The notes beneath the pieces are model-generated. The model worked only from the letters and a program-made list of their open reading frames with translations. It was not told the DNA's origin and made no database searches. Position numbers and translations under genes: made by a program. Source: Acorus gramineus (taxonomy: Eukaryota; Streptophyta; Magnoliopsida; Acorales; Acoraceae). From it: 64,000 bases of DNA. Within the stretch, counting starts at the first letter, position 1. Each line of letters begins with the position of its first letter. The stretch is taken from assembly GCA_030737835.1 (NCBI GenBank), contig CM060855.1, positions 6,301,786 to 6,365,785 on the forward strand, written 5' to 3'. Below are positions 23,520 through 36,000 of this stretch, one piece after another.

Positions 23520-23566
23520 GATATTGGATCACTCGAACCATATTTCTAGATATTCCTAAACAAAAA

Positions 23567-24018
23567 TCCCCTGTTTGTTTTGAGAATAAGCTCCCAGATA
23601 ACCCTGGATAACCTCAGATAAGGAATAAAGCCCGTTTTGAAACCCCGGATAACCCTGATAAAGTATGCCAGAATAAACTGGTATAAAGTGGTATATGGAT
23701 TCTAATAAACCCCTGAAATCAAAGTTATCCTAGGTTATTCCACTCAAAGAATATGTGGGCTCACTGTCAAATCAACTGTCATCACCTCTTATAAATTACC
23801 TATTAAATCAATTTTTATTATTTTTTCACCTTTTATAAATCCTTATCTATACTTTATTCACATTTTACCCAAACAACAAAACATTTGTTCTTACGTTTAC
23901 CAACGAGAATAATTCAAAACACAACGAAATACAAAATCACTTTATCATTATTTATACTTACTTATGCTTGGATAAATATATACCCAAGAAAAAATCTTAT
24001 TCCTGTTCCAAACAAGGG
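23567..24018. mobile_element. Tourist-like MITE
   Basis: Left end TCCCCTGTTTGTTTTGAG and right end CCTGTTCCAAACAAGGG are complementary. The interior closely follows 19015-19469 (GGTATAAAGTGGTATATGGA, ACTGTCAAATCAACTGTC, CTTTATTCACATTTTA). The target duplication is not clean. Confidence 0.65.
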
Positions 24019-25904
24019 TAAAAGGTTTCCACAACATATAGTGTCAATTTATTATTATTATTATTATTTGTTGGGGGAGGGGGGGGGGGGTTTGAATATG
24101 GGTCAAATGTCCACATGTATGCCTCTCCACATTTGTGTACGTATCTATATTTTTAGGAGGAAATGAATAACTACAAACTGAATGGTATAAATGAAGCAGA
24201 TTTGAAACCATGATATCTTATAATTTTTTAAAAAATACATGGTAGTCAGAATGATGTATCACATGCTATCTCTTTCGAGGAGTTTGATATTTATCTTTAA
24301 TTTCTAAATTTTAATTTGCAAAATTTTTTGCTTTTATGATTAAGTTGTATACAATTTATCTTTTTTTAATTTTTTTTGCTCTCATGAACTCGTGTAAGAT
24401 GCCATTACTGAGATCCTTTTCATGGAAATCTGCTCCAGGGAAAGAGAGAGAGAGAATGCTACAGGGACACAAAATAAATAAATAAATAAGTTATAACATG
24501 ACATGAATCACGTGAGGCACTGAATGAATAATATTAGTGATAGGATAAATAAAAAAGTGTCGTTACACACCGGTCCTGGTACAGCACCATCTACAGTCAA
24601 ATATACTTTGATAAGTGTCCAATAAAACATATATATATAATTAAATAAAAAATATTTATATATTTTAATTTTTCATAAAATATATATTATATTAAATAAA
24701 ATATACTATTTAAAAGAATTAAACAACAAGTGCATACTGTAGATGAGATAGTAAACTGGATGTGTAACATTTTCCCATTAATATTGAGTGATCACTCAAC
24801 TCCTTCCTTCTCCTGTACTGACTGACTCAGACTCCTGCTGTAGATGAAATATTTTTAATAGAATGTACTTTTAACCCATGCATGTCATCAATTCTCCAGC
24901 ACCCCCATAGTAGATCACGTCAATGTAAATCCTACACAATTTTCATTCCAACTTTCTTTTTCTTATATATATATATATATATATATTATTCAGTATTCAT
25001 TCACTGCTTCTATAAAAAGCCCCTGCTAAGCCCGGCTAGATACCTTATCTGCCGGACTTTTTCGGATGGTCACTCTCATATTTTTCTTTTATTTATCGTT
25101 TATTTGTTTCCTTTCATCTTCAATTCAAACATTTTCTATTTTATTCATTATAAAATAGATACATCTACAATTCATTTTAAAAAAAAAAATTATGTTAAAA
25201 ATGTATCTATAACTCAATCATGTTATATGATATATAATTGGGCTGCGCGAACAGTTACAAATAGAATGATATAAATATACGAACAATGTTAAACTCAATC
25301 ACGTTTAAATTTTAAAAACCTTTCATAAGGTTTCATGTATGTCTAATGAACATGCAACCTTTAACTTTTATAAGTAAGTTCACACAATTCATTAATGTAT
25401 ATATATTATTTTATTAAAAGTATATGTTTTTTTTAATTTGAAGTACACACTTTCAAATTAATCAAAATCACGAGTTTCTCCTGTGCGGAGTTATATTGGG
25501 AGTGTACGGAATGTTATCCATGATATATACACATTTTCTTTTTCCTTTTTTATTAAAAGATGATATATACACGTACATATATAATAACGTTAGAAACAGT
25601 TCACAGAAAATCCATACATATTTTAATTTTTAAAAAATAATAAATAATTTTTAATAAAATATTTGTTTTTATAAAAAATTATATAATTTCATAATCTAAA
25701 AAAAAAAAAATTTAGTTTTAAATCCCTATAAACTATATGACTTGGTGATTGATCCCTCACTTCTTTATATTTTAACTTAAATTTCCAGATTTTAAAGATA
25801 AGTTATTTGTTAGCCGATATATATCTCCATGTATAGTTATCGGGATTACGAGACATATGAATTATCCGCGGACTGTACCCGGAGAGTGTGTGTAACAGCG
25901 CTCA
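24019..25904. other. AT-rich intergenic
   Basis: No gene recognised. It contains a G run near 24078-24091, a TA microsatellite near 24966-24986, and AT-rich family B-like copies at about 24545-24780 and 25270-25480. Confidence 0.4.
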
Positions 25905-25907
25905 TAA

Positions 25908-26293
25908 GAGCATCTCCAATGGATATGTTAACTAACATGTTAGTGTCATATTTTACACATAATGTAAAAATGTTGCTCCAATGGAGATGTTAAGAGTGAG
26001 CTAAATATGGGCTCCACGTGTCAGATGTTATCTTTCATGTTAACTGTAGCTAGTGTTTTAGCTAGCCAAATGTGAGACCCACATGATAACTCTCCTTAAA
26101 AAATTAATAAAAATACATTTAAGAGGTTGAATGGGTGGAGAGGTGGGCCCACTATTGGTTTGGCTAGCTAGTCCATTGGAACAACAACAACCAATTAAAT
26201 AGGAATGTAGTAAATGAGTGTGCAGTAGAGATATAAAGTGTTGACATGACACTTTAATATCTTGTTTAGCTAACATATAGATCGAAGATCTTC
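25908..26293. mobile_element. MITE with GAGCATCTCCAATGG terminus
   Basis: A 386-base element flanked by TAA (25905-25907 and 26294-26296). Its left end GAGCATCTCCAATGG is a terminus seen in many plant MITEs. The right end GATCGAAGATCTTC is a diverged inverted copy, with matching subterminal ATATGTTA blocks. The TAA duplication suggests PIF/Harbinger. It ends about 260 bases before the start codon of the Pro/His-rich gene. Confidence 0.65.
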
Positions 26294-26501
26294 TAATATA
26301 CTATTCTAAAGTCAAAAGTGACTAACCTAGCCAGAGAAGGCTTTGCAGAACCCACTTTTTCAGACCATCAGTAGACAGTAGCCCACTCTCTCTTTCTCTC
26401 CCTCTAACCCAAGTGATGAGGCCTACGAACATACGTTCAAAATGTTCAAAGGAGGAAAAGAACCTGTTCTCCACCTAGAAATCCCATACCACAATCGAGG
26501 C

Positions 26502-26508
26502 CTATATA
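26502..26508 (+). promoter_or_regulatory. TATA box of the Pro/His-rich gene
   Basis: CTATATAAG at 26502-26510 lies 42-49 bases upstream of the start codon, implying a very short 5' leader of about 15-20 bases. Confidence 0.55.
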
Positions 26509-26550
26509 AGCAAACATAACCCTCAAAATCTCTAAAACAAAATAAAAAAT

Positions 26551-27045
26551 ATGGGTCACTTGGGGTCTTCTCTTCTTCTCATCTTAGCCATACTTAGCTT
26601 AGCTTCACCATTCACCGTCGCCGGAGAAGGCTTTGGCTTCCCATTCAAGCCATGGTGCCATCCTTTCTGGCCACCCTCGCATCACCACAAATGCCACCCT
26701 CCACCACCACCACCACCATCACCACCGCCGCCACCCACACATAAACACCGATCATCACCGCCGCCACCCACGTACAAGTGTAAACATCCACCTCCTCCTC
26801 CTCCTCCTCCGCCGCCGCCGCCCCCCCCAAGACACGCGCACAAGTGTCCGCCAGCACCGCCGCCACCACCACCTCCTCATCCGCATGTGCGCCACCATTT
26901 ATCGCCGCCGCCACCGCCGCCGCCTAGTCGCAAGCATCACAGACGGATGTTTCCGCCGCCGCCGCCGCCGTATCACCACATCCCCGTCCCACCCGCTTAC
27001 CTCTACTATTCGCCGCCGCCGTCGCCATGGCTGCCGATGGTATAG
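26551..27045 (+). CDS. Secreted Pro/His-rich protein, extensin-like
   Basis: A 164-residue protein with a clear signal peptide: a hydrophobic core at about 5-22, with cleavage likely after Ala24 (FTVAG/EG). The mature part alternates long proline runs (SPPPPP, up to 14 Pro) with short basic His/Lys/Arg blocks such as THKHR, HKC and SRKHHRR, and has several Tyr near the C-terminus (YLYY). SPPPP-type motifs are substrates for prolyl hydroxylation and arabinosylation in extensins and other hydroxyproline-rich glycoproteins, so a cell-wall role is likely. It lacks the regular repeats of classical extensins and has no recognised domain. Some scattered Cys could form bridges. A TATA box upstream and AATAAA at 27100 support a real gene. 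The exact family is not assigned. Confidence 0.8.
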   Translation: MGHLGSSLLLILAILSLASPFTVAGEGFGFPFKPWCHPFWPPSHHHKCHPPPPPPPSPPPPPTHKHRSSPPPPTYKCKHPPPPPPPPPPPPPPRHAHKCPPAPPPPPPPHPHVRHHLSPPPPPPPSRKHHRRMFPPPPPPYHHIPVPPAYLYYSPPPSPWLPMV

Positions 27046-27099
27046 GAAGGACCGAAGGAGCAGATGTTCTTCGAAAGAGAAAACAAACGCGTATCTTTG

Positions 27100-27105
27100 A
27101 ATAAA
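27100..27105 (+). other. Polyadenylation signal of the Pro/His-rich gene
   Basis: AATAAA, 55 bases after the stop codon. Confidence 0.5.
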
Positions 27106-30039
27106 TCTATCTATATCTCGATCTCTCTTTTAATCTAGTCTTCGGTTTAGTTTAGCTTTAGTTAAGTTTTTTTTTTTTTTTTTTTTGTTGGGGTTGTGGG
27201 GGTGGGGGGGCGGATGATCTAGATAACATGTAAGCCACCTCTGTGAGGATGTGTGGGTTATTAGAATATTAATGCATGGATATCGTCTCTCTAAAGATGG
27301 TTTTTTTATTATTATTATTTTTTTTTTTTTGGTTGATCTCCAAATATACATGTATTTACACGCGCGCGGGCGAATATAAGCATTAGCTTCGTATACTCGC
27401 ATTAACAAAATATATATCTTATTATAAATTTTTTTTATTTTATTAATACGATTTATTGAAGTATACGATTTTTTTATATATATAAAAATATATATGCTCA
27501 TTAAATAAGATATAACATTTCTATAAACATCATAACATGAAAGAGTACGATATACACATTGAAAATGTCGTGGTGTGGAATAACATGCACTCATTTTAAT
27601 TGAGTTTTACCTAAATCAAGATCACAAGCGATTCTACATGAAGAGTTTTTAAAGATTCTTTCTTTACAAGAATCATACATAATCTTCAATTATTTTTCCA
27701 CGGTCCTAGCTTTTTAAGATAAAAAAATATTTTTAGTTGTGAAAACAGGCTTTCATCGATATAAAAGTATGATTTCTTAAAAAGTATTTTAAAATAACTG
27801 TTATATATTTTAATACAACTGTTATAAATGAAAAGTTTTTACTTTAAAAAAACGATCACCTCAGCTTTCATGACATGGCGAAACATAGGTCACCCACAAT
27901 TACAAAGAGAGTTCGCGCGCAAGAGAATGGGTGCTATGCGGACCTTTTTAGCTAAAAGAGGTACTACATGCATCGGGAAAACTCAGTATTAATATACGTA
28001 CAATACACATACATAAAAGTGTAGCTGCATTTTCAACGGTTTATTCGGACATTTGCCAATTTCAATCTTAATTATTGGAAATTGCCTCGAAAAAAACACA
28101 GTATATATCATCAGAAGCGGATGTAAGGGTTGCTTGAAAATGAAATTAGTCATTTTAAATTTTACCCTAGCAGTCAGTCAAATGATTTTGGTGAAGATTA
28201 AATGAATATATTGATAATGTATTCTACATATATACATCATGGTAGAGCACATCGCATATTCATTAGTCCAAAAGTGGATTTATTTGCAATTAATGTAGGA
28301 AAGAGGACTACAACACACTCGCACAATATCAGTTTCTACAAAACATAAAAAAACTCCTGAAAACACCCTACGCCCTGAACAAACATACAACATTCAGAAG
28401 TTGCACGATGTTCCTCTGTATAATCACATCCCTTATTATATATAAAACCAACCATATGAATCAACATTTAATGAGAATAATCTATCATCCAACCATACTC
28501 AGGCAATGCTTCATGGGACACTGCAGATGAACCTCAAAGTTTACCTAGCAATAGAATTGAATGGCACAGATTTACTACATAATTTATACATGTTTAAGAC
28601 ATGGGGACCATACTTAGAAATAATAATTGGAATCAATCAGACCAGCACATGTCTCTTGTGTTGTTTTGAGTTATGCAGGGAAACTGCTGCATACAAAGTT
28701 ACCAAATTCGGGTTGGATTCTATAGAGCACTGTCATGTTAGAATTCTCTCCCCTTGTACTGCATTTCCTGTTAAAGACAGAGAACCAGATAGAATGGATG
28801 GCTTAGTAAAAGAGGGGTGAATATTTGTATAAACAAACAAATCTGAATACGTCTAGTAGCATCTACAAGGCCCAAGGGAACTCACTTTTCCTCAATAAAG
28901 GATTTACAAGAATAAAATGACAATTAATCACTTGTAAGATATAATACAAGATTAGGTTCTCATTTTCGTGAAGCAGTCATTTGATTGCTTGAGATATTTG
29001 ATCACAAAGAATCAAAATGAGTAAATGCATAATGCAAGGCATCATGGATTTCATAGTAAGTCCCCCTTTGATAAATCAGCAACCATGCTAATGCGCCATT
29101 GCAATTGGGTTATCCTATTCCTACAAGCGTTACTCTCTTACAAGTAATAAGTTGTCTTTTTTTGAGGTTTGATTTCAGGCAGTTCAAAAAAAAAATCGGA
29201 AAATTTAAATAAAGACCATTCACTCTTGCAGTTCATCCATGCAATACCAATTTCATTGTGACTGAAACAGGCCTGAGAATGCTGGGGAAAAATGCAGACC
29301 CTACAAGCAATTATTTCTGATATTCTGTGACAGGTGTCCATTCAGGACGAATGCCATGACAATGATGTCATGACAGAGACCAAGTCAGCTTCCACAGCCT
29401 GTTTATAATGGAAAGAGGGGACCATATACAGAATAGCAGAGAACAATTGGTACTAAATGCAGTCCTCATAAATCCAACCATGATTACAGTGCATCGAGGA
29501 GATAACCAGAAGCAAACAAAACTACCAATGTTCTATACGTGGACGCAGAATATACAACTATGTCAGGTTAAACACATAATACTTTAATAATATCTTCTAG
29601 ACTGCAGAATGCAGAATTCCAAAATGATCTAGAGGCTTCTTCCCCTTCGAGATTCAACTCAATGGGTCACAGATGCATCTCACAAAATTGGTATTTTGAA
29701 ATGGTCATGTTAACTTTTCATTTTTTTAGATGAATTGTCAATTTCCTTGCTCCAGGCTAAACAAACAACAATAGGCAATATCATCCAGGCCACCCAAAAA
29801 AATATTTCAATATTTTTCATCAGTAGTTCAACAAATTTAACAAATTCACCACCACGCTATAAATGATATATCTATTGAATTTCATAAAAGCAAATAAACA
29901 GTGAGCAGCAAGGATAAGATCTACATGATTTCTTGACATTCAAATAGAGTCCACTAAAACTCCCATGCTACATGATTTATATCTATACAAACAAGAGAAT
30001 GAAAAATTGAAAGTCAGGCATGCACATAAAGCAGATTAA
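27106..30039. other. Intergenic; includes 3' flank of the CID gene
   Basis: AT-rich near 27100-28300, with no gene seen. From about 28300 the composition becomes more balanced and could include a long 3' untranslated region of the CID gene, which ends at 30040 on the minus strand. The 104-codon ORF at 28506-28820 (+) has no recognised domain and was not accepted. Confidence 0.4.
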
Positions 30040-33000
30040 TTATAGTCTCACTGGGGGATAACTTGGCATGTATACGAAAGGTTGAGGCTGTCCAATAATC
30101 ATCTGCTGCCCATACTGCACAAACCATTGAAAGAATAGTTCAATTATAAGAAAAGAAATCACGATGATACTTCAATCTACAGCTTACACAAAAAGGTGTG
30201 CTTATTCTATGAATATATATATATGGAAGTGTGATATAGCACTGCGTTCTGCAGTGGTACTTTTAACCTACAGTTTATAAAAAGAATAGAGTTGTTGTGG
30301 TTGTTCTATCGTCTATGAGCTGCTTAGAAACGAAGAAAAGGCATACCATCACTCCATTTGGATGGATGTATGGCTGAGGATTTTGCACAGCAACCTGTGG
30401 GTTGTAGACGAGAGACTGATGCCCAGAAAATGATCCTATCTACAAAACATGTTCTATGTCATGTTGATGTAATGGAGATGATATAAAATATAACAAGACT
30501 CGTGATAGTAAACATAATGATGTATAAAAAAAATAACAGTTTGCAACAGAACTACATATGAGAAACAAAACAATGGAGGTTGTGTGATATTGAACATCAT
30601 CAAATTTAGCATGCAACCCAGTTGCCCATTGCAACTTCTACAGAGACCGAGCAAACCACATGGGCTTTCAAAAATTGATGAGAGTAGGAAAACATGGAAA
30701 TAGGCAAAGAGAGAGAAAAGATAGAAAATCCATCTATCATGTGAAAGATTTAACAACCATTGTACCCAGCATATCAATGAATAGTATTATGCAGATCCAT
30801 ATATCCTGTGGGTACGCACTTGAAGAATACTACAATACAATATCAATGTGCAATATTTAAGCCCTCTCATCATCATGCTTTGCAATCTCATCAATTTATA
30901 GGGATAAAGAATGACATGAGAGCCAACAGAATTCATAGTAAAAGAAAAATCAGAAATCATTTACTAAAGCAAGCAGACAAATCTATCCAAAATATTTGAA
31001 GTCTTTCAACCATGATCAACATCATCTGTAATGGTAATGATGAATGCAACTAACATAATCATGTACACATCAGGAAATACTAGTAGTTTGGTACTCTGAC
31101 TTCTAGAGACATGATATCACAGTGTCCAGCCAATATTTCACAAATATATTGATGAAAAATATCTGCCATTCGCACATCCAATTTCAGACAGTGTGAGTTG
31201 AATAAAGATCCAAGGGCAGCTTCTTTCGCATATCTAGGCACCATGTCTAGCTAACTGATAACAGTACTGCCAAGTGGACAATCCTGGTTCTAACATGGGC
31301 CATTCTTAATTTGTGAGTAGTTAGTTATTTGTATTCTTCTTCGATTGGGAGGTTGTTCCTTATCGAATTTTCTTTTCCCTTTTCTTGTATTTGGAGATCC
31401 CTTGTCTCCGTTTTTTCGGGGGGCTTTTATTGATAAAAGTTCCTACCTCTTTTCAAAAAAAAAGTGAAGTCTTTTCAAGTTATGTCCATTGCTTTTGTGG
31501 ACTAATCTTGGTTATCAACATGTTTGGTTGAGGTAATATCCACAATTACATTATTTGGGTTTCATGTAATCAATTCTGTTCCTTTTTCCCTGTTGATGAT
31601 ACTTACTAACAAAATCTGAAATTGACAGAATCATAAAAATGAAAAATATGTCCAAATGAGAACCACTCAACTAAAAACCATTAAACACTTCGGTTTATCT
31701 GAAAAAATAACAGAAGATGATCCTACTGTAGATAGAAAAAAAGATCACCCATTATAATGGAAAATACACTAGGGACATTTACAGTTCTGCGGAGATCTGA
31801 ATTTGTCCGTGTGAATCAAAAGAAACAAGACTACAAAAGTAAAGCCAATAAATAATGATATAAATGAAATCACTAAATCCCTAGATTCTGAAGTAAAGCC
31901 ACAACTACTCTACATAGATAGAAATGGAATTTGTAAACCTACCCCAACACGGACTGGGAGAGAGTGCATTTGTGGGATGGTGGGTCCCTTAGCTGAAACA
32001 TGGAACGAGCCATCAGACATAGGAACAGGAGGCCTTAATGAGGCTGATGGAGTAAAACTCTTTGCATTTGGATTGAGCCTGAATTCCTGGATCATACAGA
32101 TTTAATGAGAAAAAAAAAACAAAAGGCTGTAAAATTGACAAACCATTCAAACATCTTGGGTGAAAAAAATAGTACAGACATAAGTGCACTAAAAATTCTA
32201 ACCTTAGCATGAGGGTTCAGAGTTGACTTCTCTGAAGATAACGAACCTACTGAAGAGCGTGAGGATAAAGCAGGACCACTTGAAACTGAATAAGAACCAG
32301 GGCATTCAGAAGTTGATGATGCGGAGCTACCAGGTCTTACATGGGTATTTACTGGTTTAGTAGTAGACATTTTGATGGAGCCTGCATGCACAATTAATCT
32401 ATAAGCTACAAACTTCAAAGGCTTTGAAGATGGAGCATATGCAGTGGCACACAAAGATAACTCTCCATTACCATCAGATGTTCCCTTTGCATTTACTCAT
32501 GGTTGATCTTCTAAAAAGATTAACCAATAATTGACTTTATAACACAAAAAACCAATATTTTTTTACTCAAGTAAAAAGAGAATAAGATGAATAACTGATC
32601 CAACTAAAAGAAGACGAGAGAAACCAAGAAATGTGAAACAAAAGACGTTTGAGTAGGAATAGAGTCAAGACTTGTTGAATCTAAGTAGATGTTATAATTC
32701 TGTTTAGGTGATAAGGTGAAGCTTTATCATAAAAAGGAAGCAAAAGATTACAAAAAGTAAAAATAAATCCACAGCTGCAATTTAATCAAGATCTACAGCA
32801 AAATCATATCTCAAAAACTCTGAAGCTAACGATATGGAAAACTCAGACAAGAATTTTTATTAGTCCATAAGAATGTGTCAATGCCTTTCATTGGAGGTGA
32901 TTCTTTCACTTGCGATGCCAATTCTATTGTATGGTTGCCAAGGCTCTGTTGGGACCCATGCGATGTGGAGATGGAGGAATTTTCTTCAATTCTTGGGTGC

Positions 33001-36000
33001 CTCCCAACAGATATCTCTAAACTTAAAAGAGGAAGACTCGGTTCTTTGGAAATTGTCTTCTCAGAATGGTTTTTCTGTTTGATCTTTATATCGATGGCTT
33101 AACAAAGGCCCACTTCCTCATCGTCTTACAGCCCGATTCGAGTGCATGATTCGGGGTGCCCTCTCACCATTGAAGATTAGAGGTTTTATGTGGCTGCTTT
33201 CCCTAAACAAGATCCTCACAAAAATTAATCGTGCGAAATGGTCAAATGATGGAGAAATTGTGTGTGGCTTGTGCGGGATTGAGGAAGAATCCCAGAACTA
33301 TCTATTCTTCTCATGTTCCTTTAGCACCCAAATTTAGAAGAAAGTCGGGGAGGCCCCCGGGACAACTTGTCCATTCTCGATATGGAAGGCATGTGGAGGT
33401 GGTTCCAAGATCGTAGCAAAAAGGGGAGAAGAGCAATCATGCTAAGTTCCAATGGTTGATTCCTCATGGTATTTGTTGGTCCATTTGACTAACATGCAAC
33501 GAGGGAGTCTTTCAACACAAAAGAATGTAATTGGAAAATACTTGGGCCGTGATATCATCTATGCTTATGGATTGGGTAAAATTCATTTTGGAGGAGCCTT
33601 TGCTAGATCCATTATGGACGACGGTTGGGGGAGTGGATAGTTTTATTTAGCTTGGATTAATCTTTGTATTTTCTTTCTTCTGTTTTATATTGTAAGGAGA
33701 TCCCTCGTCTCTTTTTTCGAGGGTTTCTTGAAATAAGATTCACCTACATTTTCCTTAAAAAAATGCCTTTCATTTGGAGACCAGGATTTCTGACTATGTA
33801 ATAATAATATTGCATGGACAATTGTTTGAAACATGCCAATTCATTCAATGCAGACTGTGTTTCATAAATGCCTGGGAGTAGTTCAACAAATAATAAGTAT
33901 ACAATATAAAAAATGAAATGCAAGAACAGAGCTGCTATAGACATTTATTTGAAGCGGGCCACTTCAGCAGAGTTTCATACAGACCGTTTTCACATATGCC
34001 TGGAGTAGTTCGATATATATTAAGTATAGATTATAAAATGAACTGCAAGGGCTGCTGTACAATCTAGAAGTTCAAGCTACTAGTATGATGTCTGACATGG
34101 GGCATTAAACCAGGCACAAAGGATTGATGAATTGTATTACGTGAGAATGAAAAGAATGGAAGGAAAAAAATTTCTATCATATCAAAGGTGACAGATATCA
34201 ACATTGGTACACCAGGAAGGCCCAAGATACATCTGCATCAAATTAATACAAGAACAAGGGACTAATAACTGTGAAACGGAATGAGACTGTAAAGTTTTCC
34301 TAGACAGGAAGCAATGATGCATCTCAGCCCTTACAACAGGAAGGCCCAGTCCAGTAGGTGCAAATAATAGGCCAGCAAAATCCTGCCAGATCCATCAGGG
34401 ACTGAATTTAATTCATTAGGGCTGGTTTGGCAAGGGGATAAGTAATAAGATAAGAGGTAATTGTGGGGATAAGTGAGAGGAGAACAATTTATCCCATTTG
34501 GTATAAAAAATATTCATGATAAAGAAAAGACAGTTGTCCCGATTTTGAAATGAAAATAAAGAATTTTTGTTCCACCTAAAGGCTGGAATAACATGTATCT
34601 CCACTTTTTGTTCTAATTTTGACAAATGTGAATATGAACAAAATTGATGGACTAGTTATCTCTTAAAAAAAAGATAACTTATTCTCAAAAACCAAACCCC
34701 TTGCCAAACTAGCCCTTAGAGTTTCAGAAAGTGCAGGCCACTAAGATAGGATTTTGGTGAGCTGTATCTAAATCTAATATGCACATGCTTGTCTTCTGTG
34801 AGATATATAGCATAGGGAGAGAACACCATCTCATCCACTAATATAATTTTTTTTTTAAATGGGTATCCACTAGTATAATTAGAATAGGAAACAATTTGAT
34901 TCTAATTTTCTTTTGGATGAACATACATAACAGGCATTGAACTATTTAGTGGAACATATATGATAGCAAGGATGAGTGGATGACAGATAAATTTGGCTAG
35001 AAGATTTGTAAGAACAAGAATGGTTGTACTCACCATCACATCTTGATGCTCGAGAATCCTCAAAGACCTGCAGAGGAAATTGAAATAGTCACAAAAAGCC
35101 ATTACTGTGTCATACTTATTCAAACATTGGGTTTGTTTTCCTTACTCATCATGCTTCTTATCTACTATTTGCATGCTAACTATTAATATCCAACGCTTCA
35201 ATTAATATAAACTAAACATATGTCCATCTTATGAACTCACAATTTGTTCAGTATGATCCTTCGAGAAATTCTCTCCTCCATCTTGATCTCTGACATGGAT
35301 CTCACTCATTCTACAACCATTTTATCACATAAATTCAAAAGAGCCGCATAAAACAATTTCCATGAAAAGGAGAAACCAAAATGCTATAGACCTTTGACAT
35401 TCAAGTTCACAAAATCAACAATAGAACAGATATAGGGCCATAAGTGGAAACCTGTCTCCCTTGTCGATTGCAGAACCTGTTGAAGAGCAATCAGATGGCT
35501 TCCGAGCATGATTCAAAGGACAAGAAATAAATGTTTCCCTGCCCGCAAGTACTTGACTAGATGCTTCCTCATCCTGTATAATAAAATATAACAAAAAACA
35601 AAAAAAAAAACACTCTTAAATTAGTTGTCCAAGAGAATTACAGGATCCATTTTCTACTTTTTTGCTCAAGTAATAAGAATATACAAATCCAAATTGCTAG
35701 ACCAATCAATTCCTTTTCTTATTCAATTTCTCTAGTACTTCTTGATCAAATGAAAAATTGAAAGGCAAATTTGCATGTTACCTAAACAACTTTGACATGT
35801 TCTTTATTCTCTCTCCTCTTTCTATCCTCAAACAATCTAGCTATAAAACTCTTTTAATATAGACTTATAGTTCTACAATCTAACATCTTTTACATCCAGA
35901 ATTCAAACTTCCATAAGGAATAACTCACAAATGAACTCGGCCATATGAACCCCGTAGTCTAACATAATACGGAAACCCATAAAATATTCTTCTCCTGCAT

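Noticed and set aside
26633-27100. 155-codon ORF rich in His and Arg overlapping the Pro-rich gene
   Set aside because: Out-of-frame reading of CCN/CAC-rich sequence; the frame with a signal peptide and proximal TATA box is preferred.
28506-28820. 104-codon ORF near the CID 3' end
   Set aside because: No domain and no promoter or intron signals; it may be antisense to an untranslated region.
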